Assembly (NCBI GenBank): GCA_002363125.1 | Contig: DEWE01000008.1 | Span: 1 to 64,000 of the forward strand | Direction of reading: 5' to 3' | DNA length: 64,000 nt | Origin: Candidatus Saccharibacteria bacterium UBA3218 | GTDB lineage: Bacteria; Patescibacteriota; Saccharimonadia; Saccharimonadales; Saccharimonadaceae | Shown: positions 16,395 to 24,827 of the stretch, piece by piece | Numbering within the stretch: the first letter of the stretch is position 1 | Layout of the letters: each line of letters begins with the position of its first letter | The notes under the pieces: model-generated | Told to the model about the DNA's origin: nothing | What the model saw: only the letters and a program-made list of their open reading frames with translations | Database searches by the model: none | Made by a program: the position numbers and the translations under genes

Positions 16395-17291
16395 TTAATG
16401 TAGAGATATAAAAACCTCGCCCTCATCCTTTCTATTTATACGTTTTGCCTGCTCGGCAATTGTCGCCACCGAAAAAGCATCATTATTGGCTAAATCAATT
16501 ATACTAGATTTTGGCTCACTTGCGGGAGCTTTTTCTACTGATTTTTGCACAACCACATTAGACTTTTCCACAGGTTTATTTTCTGATACAATGTCTGGCA
16601 AAATCACTGTCGAAGAAGCCATGATTTGCTCCTTGGGAACACTTTCTGGTTTTGGCTCCTCGAACCTTTTCTCAATAGTGGCGCTACCTGCAGATACATT
16701 CTCGGCATTATTGATTGCATTTTGCATCTCTTTTATGACCTCCGCGTGCCTTTCTGTCTCATCCTTCTGGATAGCGCCGTTTAGTTTATCAAAATGGTAA
16801 CCCTCAAACATATCCACTGCCGTATTTGCTTCTGCTACCAAATCCTCACGCATCAAGCTGGTATTTGCTCCTTTTATTGCATAGCCACCAGTATCCACAA
16901 TATCTGCCAGGAAAGAAAGTCTATGAGTAGCCTCTTCGCCAGTAATATCCCTCGTGCGACTCTCTTCCACTATTTTTGGCGCCGTAATTTTAATAGTAGA
17001 TTCCTTTTGGCCAGGTGTCCAAAGCCTTGTATGTGGTTTCAAATAATAAGAAACTAAAGCTGCGAGATAAGTTTCCATTGGCTGGTCTTTTTTAAGTGGC
17101 AAAGCCAAAGCCGCAAAAAGTAACACTGGCGGTAAAGGTATAATCGCCAACAACGGAAAAATCTGAAAAAGACCAACCGCCAGCGCAATCAAACCTCCAG
17201 CAATCAAAAGATATACAAATTGCCGAAAACTAAACGGGCCTAAGAGTTTATCGTCGGCCTCAACGTCTTGAGGGACTTTATATTGCGCCAT
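16395..17291 (-). CDS. PrgI/VirB3-like T4SS membrane protein
   Basis: A 298-residue protein. Residues 1-110 match the PrgI family: MAQYKVPQDVEADDKLLGPFSFRQ, two membrane helices (about 25-75) and the M-E-T-Y-L...R-L-W pattern. PrgI is the VirB3-like inner-membrane component of Gram-positive-type T4SS. The C-terminal 180 residues are hydrophilic and poorly conserved (Glu, Lys, Ser rich), much longer than ordinary PrgI proteins. It lies between the VirB6-like and TraC-like genes. Confidence 0.9.
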   Translation of the reverse strand: MAQYKVPQDVEADDKLLGPFSFRQFVYLLIAGGLIALAVGLFQIFPLLAIIPLPPVLLFAALALPLKKDQPMETYLAALVSYYLKPHTRLWTPGQKESTIKITAPKIVEESRTRDITGEEATHRLSFLADIVDTGGYAIKGANTSLMREDLVAEANTAVDMFEGYHFDKLNGAIQKDETERHAEVIKEMQNAINNAENVSAGSATIEKRFEEPKPESVPKEQIMASSTVILPDIVSENKPVEKSNVVVQKSVEKAPASEPKSSIIDLANNDAFSVATIAEQAKRINRKDEGEVFISLH

Positions 17292-17344
17292 ATATTATAT
17301 ATTATAACATAAGCTATTATTATAATTAGAGCCTAAATTCAGAT

Positions 17345-20300
17345 TTAATAGTTATCCGGATCCTGAACAAGCTCAACCAACTTTTCCATTAAGTCGTGTG
17401 CATCTGCACTAGAATGATTGCTATGATAATCAGCGTACTTTCTTAAGATAACGCCACTCACACCATCTAAACTTTCTCTGATGTACCTCACTGAATCCTC
17501 ATAAAATGTATCGACATTATTGTCATCATCATTATGCCAATCATCCCAAATCTTTCTTATCTCAGTCGCGAAGAAAGCCCTGTCATTTTGATCAAAACCA
17601 CCAGCTATTATAATCCTACCATCGGACGGGTCAACTTCTCCTCTACTCCTATGCTCTTCTCTACGTTTTATATTTATGTCCTCCAGCTTTTTATTAATAG
17701 CTATCTCATCATCAAGGTTAAGCCATCCGCGTACCCAGTCTTTAGCATTGTTTGCTGCACCAGAACGACGAGTCCTATAAATTTGTTCCAATTTACCCTT
17801 AGAGTCCAGCAATTGCCTAAATTGAGCGCCAGCCATGCTATTTTTCAAATCTTGCATATCTTTTTTTCTACGCATTTGTGCTTCTTCTGCAGGCAAATCG
17901 CTATACCTAGTCTGAATATCCGCCTTTTCCGCCATATATTTTCTACGCTCGTTCTTTGCATCTTCACCCCAACCTTCCGTGCCGCTTTCTTCGTATTCTT
18001 TTGAAAGATGTTCCATCAATGGATTATAATAGTCCGATCTAAGCCCCAAAATTTGTGTAGGCGTTTGATCTTTTAAGTATTTCATTGTTTTACCACGGAA
18101 ATATTCCTCCGCACGGACTGCATCACCAGACAGATCGCCGCCAGATTCCCATCTAGCTTTTCCATCCGCATCATAACCAGTCAAAAAGCTCACCATACTC
18201 TTTAGCTGCTCGCTACCAGATAAGTACTTTAGACTTGCTGAAATAAACTGTGGGGCTATTGCCTGTTCTATTTTCTCACGTTTTGCTAAATACTTTTCCA
18301 CATCCAATTTACCATTTTTATCCTTATATGCACCAAGCAGCATATCGTCTAAGTTCTTCATAGCCGTACGTTCAATATTATCGAGAGACGTACCCTCCAT
18401 CAATACAGACATAGGTCGCTTCGAATTTCTCGTGACGACAGCATTAGTCTCAGGATCAATTTCTTCATACTCGCCAGTCACATATTCTTTTAAGGTCAAC
18501 GTGGTATTCTTGCGTTTGTTCTTGTTGTAAACTTGAGCCGTTTCAAGATTAATATACTTTCCAAAGCGTCTTAAGAACGGATCATTATCCTTTACTTCAA
18601 ACATTAGAAAACTAGCGAGAGACTGCGAAGCATGTGTACCCAACTCTACACCTTGATCCAGCACATTTTGCAACTGTTCACGAACCAAATCCGTATCTCC
18701 ACGTTGATTCAAAATCCTAAGACCAGAGACTATTGAGTCTATATTTTCAATCGCCTTATTACTCCTAGTTAATTCTCCTAACCTATACTCCACATCTCTA
18801 GTCGGCGGAGTAAGTTCAAAGTATTTCTGCATCTTAGTCTCAACGATCTTCTTTTGAGTATCATAAGCCTGAGCCGCCGATGCCGCAGCATAATGTACCC
18901 CAACTACCTCGCCTTCTGCAATCTTATTTAACGTCTTATATCTAGCTTCAGCTTCGGCACGGTTTTTAATATCATGGACTTTATACTCTTTATCTCCATT
19001 TTTAATGCTATCGAAATGGGCATTAATGGCATCATTAAACCTTTGGTGTCTTCCTTCAGCATTTTCCAATTCAATTCTTTCACCTCTAGCAACTTCTGCA
19101 AACAACGTATCAGACGCCTCGACATTCTTCATATCTAATTTTTCCAACCTTGCCTTTTTGGCCGTACCATCAACTGCAAGATATGCTAAACCCTTATTAA
19201 AATTATTCTTATCGTGAGTAATCGTACGCTGATATTCCATGTTCCTAGCCTGTTCCTCATAGGCTCGCTCGGCACGACGAGTGGGCGTACCATCCTTTCT
19301 ATAATTTCTCTCTGCCCTATACGCCAAAGCACGATTCTTAACAGTTTCCTGATGCCTACTTATCTCATCATCTCTCGCAATTTTCCTATTAGACATAAAC
19401 TGCATCAACTTCAAGGAAGGAGTATAGGCATTCTTTGACGCCAAATGTTTCTGCTTAGATAATTGCCTGTGCGAATCCGCCCACTCTCTGTTTTTTGCGA
19501 GTGGCTTCGCCGCCATACCTTGCAATTTGCCATTGATTGTAGACAAAAACGTACCAGACATTTGCATTAATTTCCAAGAGAAAAATAGTGGGAAAATTTG
19601 TACAGCCGTACCAAGCAAAATCCCAAATCCGTCCTTTGCGCTAGCTATGATAGCAAACCCAGCCAGAGAGGAGGCGCCAAAAAGCAACGAAAACATTGGA
19701 TAAAATACCAACATCTTTATAAATAACTGTTTCCACTTTGTAAACCACTGTTCGGTATTTGGCAAAATATATGCCACAATCGCAAGCGGAGCAATCATTA
19801 TAAGAAGCGCTACCACTGCTTGACGCATAGCAACCGTAATAAGACCAGCCGCCACCGCCACAATCGCACCAAGCACCGTAGGTATCAACATCCAAATTGC
19901 GCCAGTTTCAAAAGCAATCAATCCAGCACCTACCGCCAAAGCTCCACCACCGGCAAGAGATCCAAACATATCGGCATAAGACACCCTCGTTCCAGCAGTA
20001 AACCCATTACTTACCACCGACTCTTGCACTGCAGTAAATATACCCCTAATTCCACCGCCAAGTATATTAGATAAATCCACCGCAATAGAACAGATCAAAA
20101 AGCTCAAGTTCACCAAAATCGCCGTCACGATCAATTTTGGCAAAGCCTTCTTTATCCCATAATTCGTAATTCCATACCCCGTAATCTGTGAGTATATTAC
20201 TACTAGAAGGAATATTACGAATACGATATTAGATATACCAAGACAATACTTCCAAATTTCATAAATTGGTGAGCCGTCCTCCGCCACTACTGGATTTATT

Positions 20301-20656
20301 GTCAAAATACCCTGTAATTTTTCATAAAGCCAGTCTGTAGCCTCAGAAATTTTGCCAGTTGTCGGACAAACTAGCCAACCAATTGCACCTAAACTCTTTT
20401 GACAACTATCATCATTACTCGTTTCAGACGTCGATTTTTCATCTGATTTATCGTCCGCTTTTTCTTCTATCTCTTCTGTCTCTTCCTTATTTTCATCAAC
20501 AGTGGTCTCTTCACTAGTACTAATTTCCTCAACTGCATACACACTATCAGATTGAGCCACGGGCAATATAAGCCCAGTAAACATCATTACAATCGCAAAA
20601 AAGACACCAAAAATGGCATTTTTAAAGCTCTTTCTTGACTTCTTTTTTGTTATCAT
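17345..20656 (-). CDS. VirB6/TrbL-like T4SS membrane protein with long C-terminal extension
   Basis: About 1103 residues. It has an N-terminal signal/membrane helix (about 10-35), an acidic Glu/Lys/Ser-rich stretch (about 45-85) and around six membrane segments between 130 and 380, as in VirB6/TrbL channel proteins. The remaining 700 residues are hydrophilic and highly charged, with probable coiled coils. ATG 20656 is chosen over GTG 20665 because GGAGG then lies 10 nt upstream. It opens the leftward T4SS operon behind a consensus promoter. The C-terminal half has no family I recognise. Confidence 0.85.
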   Translation of the reverse strand: MITKKKSRKSFKNAIFGVFFAIVMMFTGLILPVAQSDSVYAVEEISTSEETTVDENKEETEEIEEKADDKSDEKSTSETSNDDSCQKSLGAIGWLVCPTTGKISEATDWLYEKLQGILTINPVVAEDGSPIYEIWKYCLGISNIVFVIFLLVVIYSQITGYGITNYGIKKALPKLIVTAILVNLSFLICSIAVDLSNILGGGIRGIFTAVQESVVSNGFTAGTRVSYADMFGSLAGGGALAVGAGLIAFETGAIWMLIPTVLGAIVAVAAGLITVAMRQAVVALLIMIAPLAIVAYILPNTEQWFTKWKQLFIKMLVFYPMFSLLFGASSLAGFAIIASAKDGFGILLGTAVQIFPLFFSWKLMQMSGTFLSTINGKLQGMAAKPLAKNREWADSHRQLSKQKHLASKNAYTPSLKLMQFMSNRKIARDDEISRHQETVKNRALAYRAERNYRKDGTPTRRAERAYEEQARNMEYQRTITHDKNNFNKGLAYLAVDGTAKKARLEKLDMKNVEASDTLFAEVARGERIELENAEGRHQRFNDAINAHFDSIKNGDKEYKVHDIKNRAEAEARYKTLNKIAEGEVVGVHYAAASAAQAYDTQKKIVETKMQKYFELTPPTRDVEYRLGELTRSNKAIENIDSIVSGLRILNQRGDTDLVREQLQNVLDQGVELGTHASQSLASFLMFEVKDNDPFLRRFGKYINLETAQVYNKNKRKNTTLTLKEYVTGEYEEIDPETNAVVTRNSKRPMSVLMEGTSLDNIERTAMKNLDDMLLGAYKDKNGKLDVEKYLAKREKIEQAIAPQFISASLKYLSGSEQLKSMVSFLTGYDADGKARWESGGDLSGDAVRAEEYFRGKTMKYLKDQTPTQILGLRSDYYNPLMEHLSKEYEESGTEGWGEDAKNERRKYMAEKADIQTRYSDLPAEEAQMRRKKDMQDLKNSMAGAQFRQLLDSKGKLEQIYRTRRSGAANNAKDWVRGWLNLDDEIAINKKLEDINIKRREEHRSRGEVDPSDGRIIIAGGFDQNDRAFFATEIRKIWDDWHNDDDNNVDTFYEDSVRYIRESLDGVSGVILRKYADYHSNHSSADAHDLMEKLVELVQDPDNY

Positions 20657-20689
20657 AACTAACACCGCCTCCCTTCAAGGCGTATCTTT

Positions 20690-20768
20690 ATTATAGCACG
20701 CATAAGCTTTTTTGTCAATATCAATTACAGAGATTTGCTAGTTTAGTCAAGCTTATGTTAAAACATAA
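20690..20768 (-). promoter_or_regulatory. consensus promoter of the T4SS operon with inverted repeats
   Basis: On the minus strand TTGACA (20713-20718), 17 nt, TATAAT (20690-20695) with TGC before the -10: both hexamers are perfect. CATAAGCTT (20701-20709) and AAGCTTATG (20749-20757) are a 9-bp inverted repeat around the -35 box. TTATGTT-AA-AACATAA (20753-20768) overlaps the second arm. These look like operator sites between the T4SS operon and the divergent pilin genes. Confidence 0.8.
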
Positions 20769-20842
20769 AAACCCAATTGCTTCTTCGATTTTCACTTTTT
20801 AATATTTTATGATAATATAAAACTAAGTAAAATGGATTTATA

Positions 20843-21607
20843 ATGAAAAACTTATCTAAAAAAATCTCCATATTAGGTCTAATCACTCTAACAATATCAG
20901 GAATTTTTTCTTTAATATCTCCAATCTCCACTCAGGCCGCCAAAAATCAGAACGCAAATCGAGAGCTAGGAGATTGTAGTTACTTCCTCGGTCTGACATC
21001 CTGGGATTGTAACGTAAATATTAGCAATGAAGAAACCTTAAAATCCGGCATTTGGCAAATTGCCGCCAATGTCGCTACTGATATCACAGTCATCGCAGCC
21101 TATCTTGTGATTGGCTACGTTATTTATGGAGGCTATCTCTACATATTCTCTGGTGGAGAGGCAAACAAAGTCGCCACCGGCAAAAAAGCCCTTTATCAGG
21201 CCTTTCTCGGTCTAGCTATCGTTATGTCTGCCAATATCATCATGACAGGAATACGCGTAGCCCTAGTCGGTAGTAGTGGCAACATCGGCTCATGCGCTTC
21301 CAGTGGTGGCTGTGTCGATCCTGGAACAATGGTCACTAATGCCATCCAATGGGTTATCGCTATCTCGGGCATAATATCGGCTATCTTTGTGGTTTACGGC
21401 GGCATCTCCTACACTACCTCTGCCGGCGATCCAAACAAATTACAAAAAGCCAAGAGTATGATCACTTACGCCCTCATCGGCCTCGCCATCGTAGCTCTTG
21501 CTGAAGTCATTACGGCCTTTGTGTCAAGTCAAATCAGACAGGCAAACGAAAATGCATATATTAATCAAACAATCGTCTCAAAGGAGGTCTATGAAAAAAT
21601 CAATTAA
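20843..21607 (+). CDS. double-domain VirB2-like T4SS pilin protein
   Basis: A 254-residue protein with a signal peptide (cleavage near TQAA) and two VirB2/T4SS-pilin units in one chain. Each has two membrane helices and a G-G-x-x-Y-x-x-S-G-(G/D) loop: YGGYLYIFSGGEANKVATGKKAL (about 90-115) and YGGISYTTSAGDPNKLQKAKS (about 192-215). Cysteines in the linker (GSCASSGGCVD) and after the signal peptide could form disulfides. Standard VirB2 pilins have one such unit. It overlaps the next pilin gene by 17 nt and diverges from the T4SS operon. Confidence 0.85.
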   Translation: MKNLSKKISILGLITLTISGIFSLISPISTQAAKNQNANRELGDCSYFLGLTSWDCNVNISNEETLKSGIWQIAANVATDITVIAAYLVIGYVIYGGYLYIFSGGEANKVATGKKALYQAFLGLAIVMSANIIMTGIRVALVGSSGNIGSCASSGGCVDPGTMVTNAIQWVIAISGIISAIFVVYGGISYTTSAGDPNKLQKAKSMITYALIGLAIVALAEVITAFVSSQIRQANENAYINQTIVSKEVYEKIN

Positions 21608-21980
21608 ACTAATAATCCCAATGATTCTCACCATTCTGGGCATCAACACATTACTCATGTTCCCCGCTCACGCCAGTGATGTTTGTTCAGAGCCGGTCAG
21701 TGACGAAATTAAAAAGGCCGCCGGTTGCTCTGGGTTCGGAACAGGAGATAAACTGCCTAACCTTATAATCGGCATTTTAAACGGCGTAATTACCGCGGCT
21801 AGTCTTGTTGCTGTAATATTTGTTATTATTGGTGGTTATAATTACATGACGTCGTCTGGTGATGCTGGCAAAGTTAAAAAAGCCAAAGATACCATTCTCT
21901 ATGCCTGTATTGGCCTAGTAGTCTGCGTCCTTGCTTTTGCAATCGTCAATTTTGTCGTCCGCGATATATTGGAAATGTAA
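21591..21980 (+). CDS. VirB2-like T4SS pilin with signal peptide
   Basis: A 129-residue pilin. The start ATG 21591 follows a near-ideal AAGGAGGT, so the longer upstream frame from 21498 is rejected. A signal peptide ends near AHA. Mature residues include Cys 34-55 (DVCSEPVSD..., AGCSGFG), then the two-helix pilin core with NYMTSSGDAGKVKKAKDT. The core from this motif to the C-terminus is almost identical to the pilin at 22039-22338, which points to recent tandem duplication. It is translated from inside the end of the double-pilin gene. Confidence 0.88.
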   Translation: MKKSIKLIIPMILTILGINTLLMFPAHASDVCSEPVSDEIKKAAGCSGFGTGDKLPNLIIGILNGVITAASLVAVIFVIIGGYNYMTSSGDAGKVKKAKDTILYACIGLVVCVLAFAIVNFVVRDILEM

Positions 21981-22038
21981 ATATTGTTTTTTAAAAAAAA
22001 TAGTTATATAATACGAATAAATTACTAGAAAGGAAAAT

Positions 22039-22338
22039 ATGAAAGATTTAATCACAAAATTCGCCGATGCAAATCCAGGTAAATATATACCATCTGACAC
22101 ACAAGATTTAGGCAATTCTATACAAAACATCATTAATGCAGTAATTGGTGTATTGGGCTTAGTCTGTGTAGTCGTTATGATTATTGGTGGCGTCAACTAT
22201 ATGACATCCTCTGGTGATGCTGGTAAAGTCAAAAAAGCCAAAGATACTATCCTCTATGGCATGATCGGTTTAGTAGTCTGCGTATTAGCGTTTGCTATCG
22301 TGAACTTCGTCATTGCAAACTTCCTCGGAAACGAATAA
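22039..22338 (+). CDS. VirB2-like T4SS pilin lacking a recognisable signal peptide
   Basis: A 99-residue protein with the same two-helix core as its upstream paralogue (NYMTSSGDAGKVKKAKDT, then IGLVVCVLAFAIVNFV). It begins MKDLITKFADANPGKY, which is not a normal signal peptide. The AAAGGAAA site before ATG 22039 and its own TATAAT upstream support this start. It may insert through its two helices alone or be exported differently. Two terminators follow at 22353-22425. Confidence 0.85.
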   Translation: MKDLITKFADANPGKYIPSDTQDLGNSIQNIINAVIGVLGLVCVVVMIIGGVNYMTSSGDAGKVKKAKDTILYGMIGLVVCVLAFAIVNFVIANFLGNE

Positions 22339-22352
22339 TAGGAATTTCTTTC

Positions 22353-22380
22353 AAATACCTCCCCATACGAGGGGGTATTT
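22353..22380 (+). terminator. terminator of the pilin operon
   Basis: AAATACC...CCCC and GGGGG-TATTT form a strong hairpin followed by TTTTG, 15 nt after the last pilin gene. Confidence 0.75.
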
Positions 22381-22399
22381 TGTTATTAATCTCCCATTT

Positions 22400-22425
22400 A
22401 AAAAACGCTCTTTTGAGCGTTTTTT
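22400..22425. terminator. bidirectional terminator between pilins and hsp20
   Basis: AAAAAACGCTC-TTTT-GAGCGTTTTTT is an 11-bp perfect stem with T runs on both strands, serving the pilin operon (+) and hsp20 (-). Confidence 0.9.
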
Positions 22426-22443
22426 AAAAACCGCAATAGTTAA

Positions 22444-22950
22444 TTATTGAATGTTAATTTTCTTAGGCGCTTCAGTTTTTTCCTTCTCAAAGGTGATTGT
22501 AAGAACACCATCTTTGAGCTCTGCCTTTACGCTATCCTCATCTTCGCGTACTTGCACCGGCAAAGCAATCGTTCTAGAAAACTCACCCCAATAGCATTCC
22601 TGAATGTGCCAGCGAGTCGTTTGCTCATCTTCACCACCAGACAATACACCAGAAATCGTCAAGATATTATCGGAAATACTGACATCGAGATCAGACTTTG
22701 AGATGCCAGCGGTGCGAGCTTTTACTACTAATTTATCGGCGGTTTCGTAGACATCTACTGCTAGTTGCCCTGGAAAATCGTCGGTGTTTTCCCACTCATC
22801 TTCGACTGGTTCGCTTGGTTCTTGAATTTCTTCTTCTACTACAGCCGTCTCTTCGGTTTCCACCGGAGCGACAAGCTCTTCTTCCCCGCCAAGAAACGCA
22901 GCAGCGAGATCATCTTCCATCAGCAAATCGTCACTGTTTGTACGAGCCAT
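22444..22950 (-). CDS. Hsp20/alpha-crystallin family small heat-shock protein
   Basis: A 168-residue holdase chaperone. Residues 1-55 are very acidic and disordered-looking (ETEETAVVEEEIQEP). Residues 60-155 form the alpha-crystallin domain: GQLAVDVYETADKLVVKA, SKSDLDVSISDNILTISG, and the L-K-D-G-V-L-T-I-T-F strand. The C-terminal I-N-I is a degenerate I-x-I anchor. The acidic N-terminal arm is longer than usual. SD GGAGG precedes ATG. The promoter lies in a 19-bp palindrome (22974-22992) rather than a CIRCE. Confidence 0.93.
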   Translation of the reverse strand: MARTNSDDLLMEDDLAAAFLGGEEELVAPVETEETAVVEEEIQEPSEPVEDEWENTDDFPGQLAVDVYETADKLVVKARTAGISKSDLDVSISDNILTISGVLSGGEDEQTTRWHIQECYWGEFSRTIALPVQVREDEDSVKAELKDGVLTITFEKEKTEAPKKINIQ

Positions 22951-22973
22951 ATTTCCTCCACACTTATATTGTT

Positions 22974-22992
22974 ATGCTTTATTATAAAGCAT
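22974..22992. promoter_or_regulatory. 19-bp palindrome over the hsp20/comF divergent promoter
   Basis: ATGCTTTAT-T-ATAAAGCAT is perfectly symmetric. Read on the minus strand it contains TATAAT in a position suited to hsp20 transcription; comF starts 25 nt to the right. A dimeric repressor site is likely, but the regulator is unknown. Confidence 0.55.
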
Positions 22993-23016
22993 CGGCGTAG
23001 TAAAATCAAGAGAAAT

Positions 23017-23697
23017 ATGAGTTTTATTGTAAAAAATACAACACTCCCAAACATTTTAGATCTTCTTGTACCCCACTCCTGTAGGGGTTGCGGGCATCTA
23101 GGTAAAGTACTTTGCGAACGTTGTAAAAATAACATTATTTCTAAACATATTAATTTTTGTCCAAAATGTAAATCCAAAACTATTCATGGTGCATGCAAAA
23201 AATGCAAGTCTCTTCCACCCATTTTTGTAGTTGGGCAACGCTCCAGCCTACTGGGTAAACTTATTCATGACTTTAAATATGACTCCGTCCGCGCACTTGC
23301 CCAACCTCTTGCCGAAATTATGAACGAAATATTACCACAAACAACTAACGAAACATTAATTATCCCCCTCCCTACAATCAGCCGCCATGTTCGTGAACGT
23401 GGCCTGGACCACACCTATCTTATAGCCAAAGAGCTCGCCAAAATTCGCCATTATAAAGTTCAAAGAATTCTAATCCGCAACAAAAATACTGTTCAAGTCG
23501 GCACAGATCGTAAAACCCGTCTCTCTCAAGCTAAATCAGCCTACATGATTTCGCCAAAGATCAGAATCAACAAAAATGCAACCTACATACTTCTAGATGA
23601 TGTTTGGACTACTGGAGCTAGTATGGAATCTGCCATTAAAAAACTCCGGGGTTCCGGAGTTAATCAAATAATTATCGCCTTACTAGCCGTTAGCTGA
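23017..23697 (+). CDS. comF: ComF family phosphoribosyltransferase-like protein
   Basis: About 226 residues. The N-terminus has two zinc-ribbon-like Cys sets (CRGCGHLGKVLCERCKN and FCPKCKS...CKKC). The C-terminal part is a PRTase fold with the PRPP-binding motif YILLDDVWTTGAS. ComF supports natural transformation in several bacteria. ATG 23017 is used; the frame extends upstream through the divergent hsp20 gene, which is not plausible as coding. Its last 15 bp overlap the convergent pilin gene at 23683. Sitting between two pilin loci, it may link this region to DNA uptake (inference). Confidence 0.9.
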   Translation: MSFIVKNTTLPNILDLLVPHSCRGCGHLGKVLCERCKNNIISKHINFCPKCKSKTIHGACKKCKSLPPIFVVGQRSSLLGKLIHDFKYDSVRALAQPLAEIMNEILPQTTNETLIIPLPTISRHVRERGLDHTYLIAKELAKIRHYKVQRILIRNKNTVQVGTDRKTRLSQAKSAYMISPKIRINKNATYILLDDVWTTGASMESAIKKLRGSGVNQIIIALLAVS

Positions 23698-24105
23698 CTT
23701 TATCAAAATAGCCGTCTCCTCGGCCTCATTAGCAGAATTTGGTAAAGCGGAAATCACAAAGTTCACAATTGCAAATGCCAAAAAGGCAATCACCAAACCA
23801 ATTATGGCATATAGCACCGTATTTTTTGCATCAGTCACTTTCTTGGAATCACCACCCGAAATCACATAACGAATACCACCAATTATTAACATAATCACCG
23901 CAATGATACCAACAATGTAAAGAATCGTATTGGTAACTTGCTTAAATACACCAGTGTCTCCAAATAAATCAGCTGGGCAACCGTCGCACCTAGCCGCTTC
24001 TGCTCCCTCTCTTAAAGTTAAAGCCGATACACTACCAGAAGCCAACAAAATGGCCATTATGCCCACTAACAATATTGATAATGCAATTCTAAATATCTTT
24101 TTCAT
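23683..24105 (-). CDS. VirB2-like T4SS pilin
   Basis: A 140-residue pilin with a signal peptide ending near VSA-LTL, a Cys pair (ARCDGCPADLFG) and the two-helix core with GGIRYVISGGDSKKVTDAKNT and IGLVIAFLAFAIVNFV. It is the fourth pilin polypeptide (fifth pilin unit) of the region and stands alone on the opposite strand from the other three. The Asn-Ser-Ala-Asn-Glu-rich tail after the second helix is unique to it. Confidence 0.88.
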   Translation of the reverse strand: MKKIFRIALSILLVGIMAILLASGSVSALTLREGAEAARCDGCPADLFGDTGVFKQVTNTILYIVGIIAVIMLIIGGIRYVISGGDSKKVTDAKNTVLYAIIGLVIAFLAFAIVNFVISALPNSANEAEETAILIKSANG

Positions 24106-24153
24106 AATTTATATTATACCACATTATTATTAATAATACCACCATAATTTACA

Positions 24154-24246
24154 TGGCGGAGGGTGGGAGATTCGAACTCCCGCGCCAGGTCGCCCCAGCC
24201 TAACGATTTAGCAAACCGTCCCCTTCAGCCACTTGGGTAACCCTCC
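24154..24246 (-). tRNA. tRNA-Ser (anticodon GCU)
   Basis: The minus strand folds into a 93-nt class II tRNA: acceptor GGAGGGT/ACCCTCC, anticodon stem ACGGT/ATCGT with loop TTGCTAA giving anticodon GCT (reads AGC/AGT), a long variable arm typical of tRNA-Ser, and T arm GGGAG-TTCGAAT-CTCCC. Discriminator G73 and CCA are encoded. An extended -10 box (24256-24264) lies just upstream. Confidence 0.95.
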
Positions 24247-24255
24247 ATTCCCTTT

Positions 24256-24264
24256 ATTTTAGCA
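24256..24264 (-). promoter_or_regulatory. extended -10 promoter of tRNA-Ser
   Basis: TGCTAAAAT on the minus strand, 9 nt before the tRNA 5' end. Confidence 0.6.
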
Positions 24265-24313
24265 CATCTTCCTATTTTTTCCCACTTGCATTTTTTTATG
24301 TTATAATTAGCTT

Positions 24314-24781
24314 ATGGCAAAAGAAAATCAAAGCGTCTCTTGGGAAGCTGAAGAATATATCGAATATAACCGTAATATTTGGTGGTATGTCTGTCTATTT
24401 GCAGTAGGCATTGGGCTCTGCATACTTTCATTTTTCTTCCAATGGTGGTCATTTATTGCGCTTGTTATCGTCTGTATAATCGCAATATTGGTCGTTTCTG
24501 TCAGGCCACCCAGAAAAATTAAATACTCTCTTACTAAAACTGGTCTCACTGAAGGTGATAGAGTTCATAAATACGAAGATTTTCGTGCGTTCGGTATTTT
24601 AAAAGAAGGTTCTCACTTTTCCGCAGTCCTAATTCCTAAAAAGCGATTCGCTCTCCAGGTTAAAGTATATTTCCCTAGTGGCAAAGGCGAAGGCATCGTA
24701 GATGCTTTAGGCGCCCGTTTACCAATGGAAGAAGTTAAATTAGATCTCTTGGATAAAATCGTAAACTTCTTGCGTATTTAG
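24314..24781 (+). CDS. small two-helix membrane protein, unknown function
   Basis: A 155-residue protein with two adjacent membrane helices (about 23-62), a short acidic N-terminus and a C-terminal soluble domain of about 90 residues (IKYSLTKTGLTEGDRVHKYEDFRAF) that looks like a beta-rich, PH-like fold. I recognise no named family. The TATAAT of its promoter (24302-24307, preceded by TGT) ends 6 nt before ATG, so its mRNA should be leaderless. Confidence 0.75.
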   Translation: MAKENQSVSWEAEEYIEYNRNIWWYVCLFAVGIGLCILSFFFQWWSFIALVIVCIIAILVVSVRPPRKIKYSLTKTGLTEGDRVHKYEDFRAFGILKEGSHFSAVLIPKKRFALQVKVYFPSGKGEGIVDALGARLPMEEVKLDLLDKIVNFLRI

Positions 24782-24827
24782 AGATCATATGATATTATAA
24801 GCATAAGTTTAATAAAAAGGTGGGCAA

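Noticed and set aside
22765..23016. Upstream extension of the comF frame
   Set aside because: It runs through the hsp20 promoter and gene; the ComF homology begins at 23017.
22951..23016. CIRCE upstream of hsp20
   Set aside because: The palindrome there is ATGCTTTAT-T-ATAAAGCAT, unlike TTAGCACTC-N9-GAGTGCTAA.
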